From Candidatus Eiseniibacteriota bacterium (lineage in GTDB: Bacteria > Eisenbacteria > RBG-16-71-46 > JAFGJU01): 64,000 nt of DNA. A program made the translations under genes and the position numbers. The notes under the pieces were generated by a model. That model made no database searches and was not told the DNA's origin. It saw only the letters and a program-made list of their open reading frames with translations. Each line of letters begins with the position of its first letter. The first letter of the stretch is position 1. Positions 42,852 to 50,515 of this stretch are shown piece after piece. Where the stretch lies: contig JAFGJU010000007.1 of the NCBI GenBank assembly GCA_016928935.1, positions 1 to 64,000 of the forward strand, written 5' to 3'.

Positions 42852-43868
42852 CTATCGTGAGCCCAGTTCCTCGTCGAGCTCCTCCAAACGCTCCTTCAGC
42901 TTCTCCAGTTCCTCGGACAGGGCCTCCATGCGGCGCTCCAGATCGGCGTTACGCTTCATGTCCTCCAGCCCGGGCACGATGAAATCGTGCTTGAACTCCA
43001 GGCCCTTCTCGCCGATGCCCTCCATCCACGCGCGGAACGGACCCTTCTCCAGCGTGACCTTGAGGCTGAGCGGCTTGCCCTTCCTCACCAGCGAGACTTC
43101 CACCGTCTCGCCGTCCTCCTTGTCCCCCAGGGTATCGGTGAGCTCTCTCGTGTCAGCCACCTTCTCGCCGTCGATCGCCGTGATGACGTCGCCGGCCTTC
43201 ATGCCGGCCTCTTCGGCCGCGCTCCCGTCCAGGACCTCAGTCACGAGCACGCCCTCCTCGACGCCGAAGTACTCTCCCAGGCCTCCACTCACCTCCTGGA
43301 CGTTGACTCCCAGATGCCCGCGGTCCAACTCGATCCTGAGCCGTCTGAGCGGCGGCATGGTCTCGGACCACATGGACCTCGATTTGGGAAACAGGATCGC
43401 CTTGTCCCCGGGTTTCTTCGCGGGCACCGCCCCCAGAGTCACGCCGATTCTGCGTTTCTTCCCGTCCCTCACCACGGAGACGACCACCTCGCTGCCCGGC
43501 TTCTTCGCCCGTATCAACTCCACCAGGTCGTCAGGCGCCTCTACGTCCTTTCCGCTCACGGACTGTATGAGGTCCCCGAGGCGTATGCCGGCCTTGTCGG
43601 CCGGGCTTCCGTCCGTCACGCCCGCCACCACCACGCCCGTGAACTCGTCCTCGATGTCCAGTACCTCTCTAAGCTCTTCATCCAGGTCCTGCACGACCAC
43701 TCCCAACCACGCATTCCCCGCCGTCGACTTCTCGGAGGAAGTGCTCGCGCACGGGAGCACTCCCGCCTGCGCGTCGCACTCGCCCGCCGACGCCGACGGT
43801 GAGAGAATGAGCGACCAGAGGACCAGCCACACCGGAAGACCCAGAAGAGCTTCATAGCGACGACTCAT
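42852..43868 (-). CDS. Exported protein with two PDZ domains and a C-terminal coiled coil
   Basis: 338 residues. Signal peptide about 1-28 (ending SASAGE). PDZ domain 1 covers about 53-145 (WLGVVVQDL, GSPADKAGIRLGDLI) and PDZ domain 2 about 185-272 (HLGVNVQEV, GSAAEEAGMKAGDVI). The last 40 residues are a Glu/Leu/Lys/Arg heptad helix (ERRMEALSEELEKLKERLEE). There is no trypsin-like catalytic domain, so this is not a DegP-type protease; it probably acts as a periplasmic adaptor. AAGGAGG precedes the ATG. Confidence 0.85.
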   Translation of the reverse strand: MSRRYEALLGLPVWLVLWSLILSPSASAGECDAQAGVLPCASTSSEKSTAGNAWLGVVVQDLDEELREVLDIEDEFTGVVVAGVTDGSPADKAGIRLGDLIQSVSGKDVEAPDDLVELIRAKKPGSEVVVSVVRDGKKRRIGVTLGAVPAKKPGDKAILFPKSRSMWSETMPPLRRLRIELDRGHLGVNVQEVSGGLGEYFGVEEGVLVTEVLDGSAAEEAGMKAGDVITAIDGEKVADTRELTDTLGDKEDGETVEVSLVRKGKPLSLKVTLEKGPFRAWMEGIGEKGLEFKHDFIVPGLEDMKRNADLERRMEALSEELEKLKERLEELDEELGSR

Positions 43869-44143
43869 GTCCTGACCTCCTTACGCAAAGAGTTTCCCGC
43901 CGTGGAATTTCGGAACCGCCTGCACCTGAGGCGCCCCGAGCCTCGCAACCAGGTTCTTGAACACCCCGTGCCCACGCGAAGTTCCGTGCGCTGCGGACCG
44001 GCGAGGGTCGCGCATTGAAGCCCGGGCCACAAGCCGCGGGAGACAGCACCAGCCGGCCGCGGCGTCAGTCGAGACGGGCCCGCCGACAATGCAGTCTCGT
44101 GCTCGCCGGTGCCGCGAACCTCGCGACCGCGCCCGACTCGCGG

Positions 44144-45340
44144 TCAGCGGCGCTCGGCCCCCTTGCCCTGCGCGCCGATCACACCACACGAGTCGCTCAG
44201 GGCTGGAGAACCTTCCTTGAGCCTGAAGTCTCCCTTCTCAGGAGAGTGAAGCAGCGGGTCCTCGCGCAGTTCATGAGTGTCCGTGAGAACTCCGAAATAG
44301 TCGCCCGTGGAGTTCTTCCAGAACAGGTTGCACGAAAGCACCGGAGTGGCGTTGTCCTTGCAGTAGACCGCGTAGCCCGGCGAATTGCCGTAGAACAGGT
44401 TGTTCACGATGCTGGGAAACACGCCTTCGAAGTACGCGCCGGCGCAGAGAGAATCCACTCCGGAGTTCAGCGCGATTGTGTTTCCCTCCAGGTTCGGCGC
44501 CGCACCCCTCGTCATGGCTACCGCCCCACCTCTGGCGCCGCTGTTCTCGACCAGAATGTTTCCCCTTATGACGCCTCCGGACTCTATGGCGCCAATCGCA
44601 CCCCCCTCCTCCGATTCGTCCCGCTCACCCTTGACGGCCCTGTTGCGCTTGAACAGGTTTCCCTCGATCAACGGCTCGGCCCCGTTCAGGAACATTCCTC
44701 CGCCGCTCTGCGCCAGGTTCTCCAAAATCACGTTGCCCCTGACCCGGGCGGCCGACGACTTCGCCAGGAATATCCCTCCGCCCAACTCGGCGCTGTTTCC
44801 CTCGACGAGGTTCGAGTCTATATCGGGGCTTATGAACATGCTGTACACCGCGCCGCCGAAAGAGGCCCTGTTCCGGATGAACTTGTTATCTCTTATCTTG
44901 GAATTCGACCACAGCGCACAGAGCCCTCCGCCGTACTTGGCCGAGTCCTGCGTGAACACGTTGCCGACCACCGTGGGAAACGAACTGCTCAGAAGGACAC
45001 CCCCGCCGTTCACGCCCACGCCGTTCCTGAACGTGAAGCCCTTTATGACGGCCGTGCTGTCCACCTGCTCGCACCGCAAGGCGATGTCTTTACGCCCGGC
45101 GTCTATGACGGTCTTCGCCGCCCCCGCCGTTCCGATGAGCGACACGGTCTTCCTGACTATCAGGTTTTCCTTGTACACCCCCGGCCCCACCAGCACCGTG
45201 TCCCCGGGCGACGCCGCGTCAATCGCCCTCTGAACCGTCTTGTAACGCGACGGGACTTTGAAAGTGCGGCCGAATGCGGCCGGGACCGCCGAGGCCGCCA
45301 CCAGTGCCGCCAGCAGCACAAACACACAAGTCTTCTTCAC
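44144..45340 (-). CDS. Exported right-handed parallel beta-helix protein
   Basis: 398 residues from GTG at 45340, with AAGGAG six bases before it. Signal peptide about 1-24. It begins with FKVPSRYKTVQRAIDAASPGDTVLVGPGVY, typical of NosD/pectate-lyase-like proteins, then many short repeats of the GGGxxLxxSxPxVxxNxFxxNxA type. The C-terminal capping motif reads REDPLL...GDFRLKEGSPA. The fold serves in carbohydrate-active enzymes or surface adhesins; no catalytic set could be assigned. Confidence 0.82.
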   Translation of the reverse strand: MKKTCVFVLLAALVAASAVPAAFGRTFKVPSRYKTVQRAIDAASPGDTVLVGPGVYKENLIVRKTVSLIGTAGAAKTVIDAGRKDIALRCEQVDSTAVIKGFTFRNGVGVNGGGVLLSSSFPTVVGNVFTQDSAKYGGGLCALWSNSKIRDNKFIRNRASFGGAVYSMFISPDIDSNLVEGNSAELGGGIFLAKSSAARVRGNVILENLAQSGGGMFLNGAEPLIEGNLFKRNRAVKGERDESEEGGAIGAIESGGVIRGNILVENSGARGGAVAMTRGAAPNLEGNTIALNSGVDSLCAGAYFEGVFPSIVNNLFYGNSPGYAVYCKDNATPVLSCNLFWKNSTGDYFGVLTDTHELREDPLLHSPEKGDFRLKEGSPALSDSCGVIGAQGKGAERR

Positions 45341-45507
45341 TCTCGACTCCTTTCAGCACGGGGGTTCTCATGTTTTACACAACTGGGAAGTCCGGAAGTT
45401 CCGGCCTGTTGGCGAATTGTAGACGTCTGACCGGCCCGCTGTCAAGGCGCGGGGACGCGCCGCGGAGCGCAGCGCGGGTCGGTGGGCAGGCGCACGGCAG
45501 GAGACGG

Positions 45508-46053
45508 CTAAAGGCCCAGCTCGGCGTCGATCTCGGACATGGCCTCCAGGGACAGCGCGAGGAACTCCTCCAGCTCCAGTCCCAGGGTAGAGCAGGTCTT
45601 GATCTGCTCCCGATTGGCGCCCCTCGCGAAGCTCTTCTCCTTGAACCTGTTCAATACGAACGAAAGATCGACGTTCCGCAGCTTCTTGGTCGGGTGCATC
45701 AGAGCGCTGGCCACTATGAGCCCCGTCACGGGATCGGCAGCGATTATCGCCTTGTCCATCGCGGACACGGCTTCGGCGTGATTGACGTGGCTCCTTATCG
45801 CCCGCAGGACCTCGGCCGGCAGGCCCTTGTCGGACAGCATCTCCACGGCCATGAGTCCGTGCCTGGCGGGGTCCTTGGAAGTGTAGTCGTAATCGAGGTC
45901 GTGCACCAGGCCGGCCAGGCCCCATTGCTCCTCGTCTCCACCCAGCCGGCGCGCCAACTTCTTCATGACGGCTTCCACGGCCAGCATGTGCTTTACGAGG
46001 TTCGACGATGAGACGTGCGAGTTGACGAGGTCCAGCGCTTCCTGGCGCGTCAT
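45508..46053 (-). CDS. HD-domain phosphohydrolase
   Basis: 181 residues from ATG at 46053, with AGGAG upstream; the open frame extends to 46239 but that part overlaps the previous gene. The metal ligands of an HD domain are present in order: His in KHMLAVE, His-Asp in VHDLDYD, His in RHGLMAVEML and Asp in AADPVTG. It probably hydrolyses a nucleotide phosphate; the substrate is unknown. It is 8 nt behind the zinc-ribbon gene and forms an operon with it and the EIIA gene. Confidence 0.85.
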   Translation of the reverse strand: MTRQEALDLVNSHVSSSNLVKHMLAVEAVMKKLARRLGGDEEQWGLAGLVHDLDYDYTSKDPARHGLMAVEMLSDKGLPAEVLRAIRSHVNHAEAVSAMDKAIIAADPVTGLIVASALMHPTKKLRNVDLSFVLNRFKEKSFARGANREQIKTCSTLGLELEEFLALSLEAMSEIDAELGL

Positions 46054-46061
46054 AGAGACTC

Positions 46062-46418
46062 CTAAAGCCAGTAGAGAATCCTGCCGCAGTTCTCGCACAG
46101 CTGGATTTCCGAGTCTTCCAGCTTCTTGGGGGCCATTGACGTGGGCAGAGTGACGAAACAGCCCAGGCAGACCCTGCCTTCGACCGGCACGACGGCCCTG
46201 CCGTACCGCTTCGATATCCTTTCGTACAGACTCAACCATCTGGGCCCTATCTGCTCAGCCAGCTTCGCCCTCGCCGTCTGCAGCGTCTCCAGATTCTTGA
46301 GGCTGAATCCCAGATTCTTCTCTTCACCCGAGGCCTCGGGGTCGTGCGCTTCACGAATCATCAGGTCGAGGTCCTGGAGTGCCACCAGCAGCCGCAACGT
46401 TCGCTTGCTATTGGGCAT
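46062..46418 (-). CDS. C4-type zinc-ribbon protein with short coiled coil
   Basis: 118 residues. A helical N-terminus (LRLLVALQDLDLMIREAHD) is followed by a C-terminal ribbon with CLGC and CENCGRILYW. This matches the zf-RING_7 (CT398-like) family, whose members usually have a longer (~200-residue) coiled coil, so this is a short form. It is thought to act in nucleic-acid or regulatory interactions. It overlaps the EIIA gene by 11 nt. Confidence 0.8.
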   Translation of the reverse strand: MPNSKRTLRLLVALQDLDLMIREAHDPEASGEEKNLGFSLKNLETLQTARAKLAEQIGPRWLSLYERISKRYGRAVVPVEGRVCLGCFVTLPTSMAPKKLEDSEIQLCENCGRILYWL

Positions 46419-46893
46419 CGGGGAAAAACACCTTCTTCAGTTCATCCAGGTTATCCAACTTCATCAACTTGGAGCGTACCCGAGACTCCTTCACCTTCTC
46501 GACGATCTTCCCGAGCACCGGCAGATAGATGTTGGTCCGCTCCTGCGGAGGCGCGACTATCATGAAGAAGAGATGCACGGGCTGCCTGTCCAGTGAGTCG
46601 TAATCGACCCCGCCCACCGAGCGCGCGAACACCAAGCTCAATTCCGGCGCGGCCAGGGAGCGGCCGTGAGGGATCGCGATGCCCTTTCCGATTCCGGTGC
46701 TTCCGAGGTTCTCCCGTCTGGAAATCATCTCCAGCACCAGCGCCTTGTCCTTGACTCGGCCGTTCTGAAAAAGATGGTCCACCATCTCTTCCAGGACCTG
46801 GTGCTTGGCTGTGGCTTTGAGTTCGGGGACGAAGAGGGCGGCGCCGAAACAAGCGGCGAGTTTGGCTTCTTTCATGATAGTAAGTGTCGACAT
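46408..46893 (-). CDS. Orphan PTS EIIA type-2 domain protein (PtsN-like)
   Basis: About 161 residues from ATG at 46893 (an upstream TTG at 46920 and an inner ATG at 46875 are alternatives; no clear ribosome site decides). The phosphorylatable His is in GIGKGIAIPHGR, and the family pattern continues with VHLFFMIVAPP and YLPVLGKIVEKV. No sugar-specific EIIB/EIIC is near, which points to a regulatory nitrogen-PTS-like role. Followed by zinc-ribbon and HD genes in one operon. Confidence 0.85.
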   Translation of the reverse strand: MSTLTIMKEAKLAACFGAALFVPELKATAKHQVLEEMVDHLFQNGRVKDKALVLEMISRRENLGSTGIGKGIAIPHGRSLAAPELSLVFARSVGGVDYDSLDRQPVHLFFMIVAPPQERTNIYLPVLGKIVEKVKESRVRSKLMKLDNLDELKKVFFPDAQ

Positions 46894-46954
46894 AGGGAGC
46901 ACGGTGGCCGTGGGGCTCAACCGTGGCCCGCCTCAACGACCACTTCCGTCCGGT

Positions 46955-46984
46955 AGTATAGACAACCGGGCCGCCGTCAGTCAA
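46955..46984 (-). promoter_or_regulatory. Promoter of the EIIA/zinc-ribbon/HD operon
   Basis: Minus strand: -35 TTGACT (46979-46984), 18-nt spacer, -10 TATACT (46955-46960). Transcription would start near 46948, consistent with a start codon at 46920 or 46893. Confidence 0.6.
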
Positions 46985-47013
46985 CAGCTATTTTCCGGCT
47001 TCCACGGGCCCCG

Positions 47014-49497
47014 CTACTTCTTCTTCATCAGCTCCTCCAGGAGCTTCTTTCCTGCTTCGCTGGCTTCCTTCTTCAGGCTGTCCGCTTTCTGCTCGAGCTG
47101 TCTTCTGGCCTCCGGCGTAATCCCCAGCTTCTCCTCAATCTGTTTCTCCATCTCACGTTTCATCCTGCCGGCCAGATAGTCCTTTGCGCGCCTTTCCATC
47201 CTGGCGCTGTCCCAGCGAAGGGCGGGCTTCTTTACGGTCCCGCCCAAGAAAAGGTCCACCACCACTCTGCCCCGTTCGTCCTTCAGGACGTGCGCGAGGC
47301 CCTTGAGGGAGTCGACGCGTTTCGAGTACTCCGGCGAGAGGACGACGTTCACTTTCTGGTCCAGACTCCCGTCCAGGCCAGTGGAACCGGAGAAGTTCCA
47401 GGTCGAGTGCTTCTCCACAAGACTGCAGGCCGGCACTATCAGGCGGCCGTCTCTCACAGAGAATGACGTCGCGAAGTCCTTCACGGCGTATTCCTTCCTG
47501 CTGTCCAGGCCGACCCAGGACGCAAGCGCCGACACGACGGGCCCGGCGATGGCCGTCGCCTGCGACGACCTCACGCCTCCCTGAGCGGTGATGCTCTTGA
47601 GCGGCAGCGGTTCTTTCCCAAGCGCGCCGCCGAGCTCCACCTCGAGCGACGCGACGCCCGTCATGACACCTTTCAACGGCGTAAGCGTATCCAGTAACGC
47701 CGCGAGCTGGAGGTTGCCACCGGAGAATGCCGCCGTGTACGTAGGTGCGCCGTCCCTGGGAACCTTGAGCCGTGCCTTTCCCCCGGCCTCCCCACCCAGT
47801 GCCCGCATGGTGACCTTCGTGACCGACAGGCTGTCCCCGGCCATGTGCACTTTCGCGTCCAGGTCCCGGGCCTCAAACTTGCCGTACGTCAACCTGTCCA
47901 CTTTGATCTCGACCGCCCCCTGCATGCCCAGCGCTCCAAGCGGCAGCAAGGGCCCGGCGGCCGCCTTCTTCTCCACCCCCTCACCTCCGGGCGGCGGTTC
48001 CAGAAGTTCCTTCAGGTTGAGAAACGGTGAGTGCACCACGAGCTGGAAGCTTCGCTTGCTCCAGTCGGGCACGATTCCGCTGACGTTGAAAGTGGAGCTT
48101 CCCAACCCAACCACCGTCTGGCTCACTTCGGCACGCCTCCCGGCGAGGCTTACGTTGAGCTTCTCCACCACCACGTCGGACGCGGCCTGTCCCGTCTCGA
48201 TTCTCACGTTCCGAGCCAGCACCTGGCCGAGCGCTTCCACGGAGTAAGGGTTTTTTTTGAGGCCTTCAAGCGGCGCCGTTGCCCGCAGGCGCAACGTTAC
48301 GTCGCCTGTCCTGGCCCTGGGACCCTTGCCCGCGGAGAGCAACGACTGGAGCTCCTCCAGCCTGAGTGTGCCGTCAGTCTCGAGCACCAGCTCGCGCGGC
48401 TCCGCACTTGACAATTCCAGCCGGCCGTCCAGTCTCGTCGCCGAGCCGGCGGTCAGGTTGAACCTGGTATCGACGCGCGGGGACGGCACCCTGCCGGCGA
48501 CCCGGGACTCCACGTTGAGCGTACCCCCTCGCCCCCAGTCCCCCACCTTGAAAGCGACCTTCCCGGGCACCAGCGAGGCGAGCTTTTCCAGCTCCACATT
48601 CTTCATCACTATCTTCAAGTCCACGTCCGGGCCCGTCTCCTTCCGCGACCCACCGGCGGTCTCCGTCCCTGCCGGCGACTCACGCTCGGCCAGGCCGACC
48701 AGGCCCGTAACCTCGATGGGCACCTCCGCCACGGTCAGGAAGACCCTTTTCAGCTCGAGCACTTCCTGTTTGAGCCTGACGAGCGTCTTCCAGTCACCCC
48801 TCACACTCTGGTCCGGCAGGATGGCCTCGCCCTTCGCCAGAGAGGCCACAGAGACGCGTCGAATCGAGAACTTGCCGTCCGACGTCACAGTCTCAAACTT
48901 TGGACCCGCCTTCGCACTCGAAGTGACTTCCAATCCTTCCAGCCTCACCTCTCGACCCGCCACCGGGTCCCGGAACACCACCTCTCCGTCGCTGATGACC
49001 GCCTTGGGAACCTGAAAAGACACGGCCGGCGCGGCCCCCCGGCCCTCTCCAGCGTCGGCGGCCGGACCCGCTTCCCGCGGCTTCTTCGCAACGATCTCGA
49101 CACGCGGCTTGTCCACGTAGACCTCGGTCACGACTATCTCGCGCCTGAACAAGGCCAACAGCGCCAGGGTGGCGCCGGCCCGCGGGACAACGGCCAGCTT
49201 CGCGCCGTCCTCTGGTCTCGACACCTCGATGTCCGACACCCTGACTCCCAGGCGCCAGTGAACGAACGAAATTCGCGCGTCCCTGACACTGATGTCCAGT
49301 CCCGTCGCCTGTTCCAGCTTTGTCACGGCCAACTCTCTGAGTCTCGCGGCCGGAAACATCGCTCTGGCGACCGAAAACAACACCAGCACGACGACCGCCA
49401 CGGCTCCGGCCGCGATGAGAGCTCGCCTCAGGACTCTGCTCATGCGAGACGCCGCACTGCCCGACGTTCCGTCGGCTCGGGATTCCGCTGCGTTCAT
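47014..49497 (-). CDS. AsmA-family protein
   Basis: About 827 residues from ATG at 49497, with GAGGGGAGAG upstream. A short cytoplasmic N-terminus, one membrane helix (about residues 24-45), then the AsmA N-terminal motif region (LEQATGLDISVRDARISF) and a very long beta-rich periplasmic part. The C-terminal AsmA-2-like segment contains VKNPALRWDSARM-type sequence (actual: VKKPALRWDSARM) and ends in a Lys/Glu-rich amphipathic helix. Relatives form bridges that move phospholipids to the outer membrane. Single gene with its own promoter. Confidence 0.85.
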   Translation of the reverse strand: MNAAESRADGTSGSAASRMSRVLRRALIAAGAVAVVVLVLFSVARAMFPAARLRELAVTKLEQATGLDISVRDARISFVHWRLGVRVSDIEVSRPEDGAKLAVVPRAGATLALLALFRREIVVTEVYVDKPRVEIVAKKPREAGPAADAGEGRGAAPAVSFQVPKAVISDGEVVFRDPVAGREVRLEGLEVTSSAKAGPKFETVTSDGKFSIRRVSVASLAKGEAILPDQSVRGDWKTLVRLKQEVLELKRVFLTVAEVPIEVTGLVGLAERESPAGTETAGGSRKETGPDVDLKIVMKNVELEKLASLVPGKVAFKVGDWGRGGTLNVESRVAGRVPSPRVDTRFNLTAGSATRLDGRLELSSAEPRELVLETDGTLRLEELQSLLSAGKGPRARTGDVTLRLRATAPLEGLKKNPYSVEALGQVLARNVRIETGQAASDVVVEKLNVSLAGRRAEVSQTVVGLGSSTFNVSGIVPDWSKRSFQLVVHSPFLNLKELLEPPPGGEGVEKKAAAGPLLPLGALGMQGAVEIKVDRLTYGKFEARDLDAKVHMAGDSLSVTKVTMRALGGEAGGKARLKVPRDGAPTYTAAFSGGNLQLAALLDTLTPLKGVMTGVASLEVELGGALGKEPLPLKSITAQGGVRSSQATAIAGPVVSALASWVGLDSRKEYAVKDFATSFSVRDGRLIVPACSLVEKHSTWNFSGSTGLDGSLDQKVNVVLSPEYSKRVDSLKGLAHVLKDERGRVVVDLFLGGTVKKPALRWDSARMERRAKDYLAGRMKREMEKQIEEKLGITPEARRQLEQKADSLKKEASEAGKKLLEELMKKK

Positions 49498-49588
49498 CTC
49501 TCCCCTCGCTTGAATCGATTCCACGACTCGGGCGCCTGTCCTCGGTCGCCCCGCCCGGCGCCGACTGCCTTCCAGGCGCCGGCTTCGA

Positions 49589-49617
49589 ACATTAAGCTCC
49601 GACCGAGCCCAAGTCAA
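49589..49617 (-). promoter_or_regulatory. Promoter of the AsmA-family gene
   Basis: Minus strand: -35 TTGACT (49612-49617), 17-nt spacer, -10 TAATGT (49589-49594), about 90 nt before the ATG. Confidence 0.55.
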
Positions 49618-49715
49618 GTCTGGCGCCTCGCTCCGAACGGGCCGAGCCACGGCGCCCGCCTCTTCGGCAACTCGCGCGAGGGTGGGTGCCGGGCTCGACA
49701 GCCCACGTGGATAAC

Positions 49716-49759
49716 AGAAGCCCCGCTCCCGACGTCGCCGTCAGGTAACGGGGCCTTCT
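49716..49759 (-). terminator. Terminator hairpin after the gene at 49776
   Basis: AGAAGCCCCG (49716-49725) pairs with CGGGGCCTTCT (49749-49759) with one bulge; a smaller GACG/CGTC pairing extends the stem. It lies 16 nt past the stop of the minus-strand gene. The tail is not T-rich. Confidence 0.45.
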
Positions 49760-49775
49760 TCCGTCCCGGCAGGGA

Positions 49776-50270
49776 TTATCTGGGCTCGTTAGCCGGTTCG
49801 ACGCGTTCCTGCGCCACGATTGCGCCTATCAGCTCGCAAGGCAGGGCAGAATCCAGCTCCGCCAGGATTGCTTCTTCTTCGATCCTGGCCTGGTGTTCCG
49901 CCGCGGCCTCGCCGATGAAAAGGGTCTTGTCTTCCATCCAGTTGCGCAACACTTCCCTGGAATCGACTGGGGCAAAAGGCGGCAACGGAGATTCTATCTC
50001 CGCAAGCTTGCTCAACCTGAGCACTACTTCCTCCACGATCCTTCGCTTTTCAGTAGCACTCGCTTCTGCCTTGTACTTCACCATGAGCTGGTGTGCCCTC
50101 AGCCTTGCGAGCTTTTCAACTGCCTCTTCCTTCCTGAACCTCAGGGCCGCCTCCTCGAAAAGCTCCATCGCCCGCGTGAGCTCGCCCTCGTGGGCGTCCT
50201 TGAGGGCTCTCTGGAAAAGAGTATCCCCATTCACTGCGTTGTCCAGCAACCTCCGCAAGAATTCGAGCAT
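49776..50270 (-). CDS. Helical protein of unknown function
   Basis: 164 residues, almost wholly alpha-helical and highly charged. Residues 15-60 (QRALKDAHEGELTRAMELFE and on) look like one or two TPR-like helix pairs. No signal peptide and no recognised family. A GGGGAAC stretch about 6 nt upstream could serve as ribosome site. It is 245 nt behind rpiB-glyA and may be the last gene of that operon. Confidence 0.6.
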   Translation of the reverse strand: MLEFLRRLLDNAVNGDTLFQRALKDAHEGELTRAMELFEEAALRFRKEEAVEKLARLRAHQLMVKYKAEASATEKRRIVEEVVLRLSKLAEIESPLPPFAPVDSREVLRNWMEDKTLFIGEAAAEHQARIEEEAILAELDSALPCELIGAIVAQERVEPANEPR

Positions 50271-50515
50271 TCGTCCGTTCCCCGAGCGGCCTCAGAAACA
50301 AACAGGGCCGCAATGTCGCCGTGCCAGAAGTGACTCAAACCAACGTGGCAGCAACTTCCGTACCACGGCCTTCGGGGCAGGAGCTGGATTTTCTCTTGGA
50401 AGACAAGGGGTTACGGCCTGCGCCTGCGGCCAGTCGGCCGGACCGAGGCCGGCCCGTTGCAAACTTGCGGGTCCTGCGGGTGAAATTGCAACGCCCAGAT
50501 TACGATTGCGGCGTC

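Noticed and set aside
50436..50454. GGCCGG/CCGGCC hairpin after rpiB-glyA as terminator
   Set aside because: Short stem without a T-rich tail; the downstream gene may still be in the same transcript.
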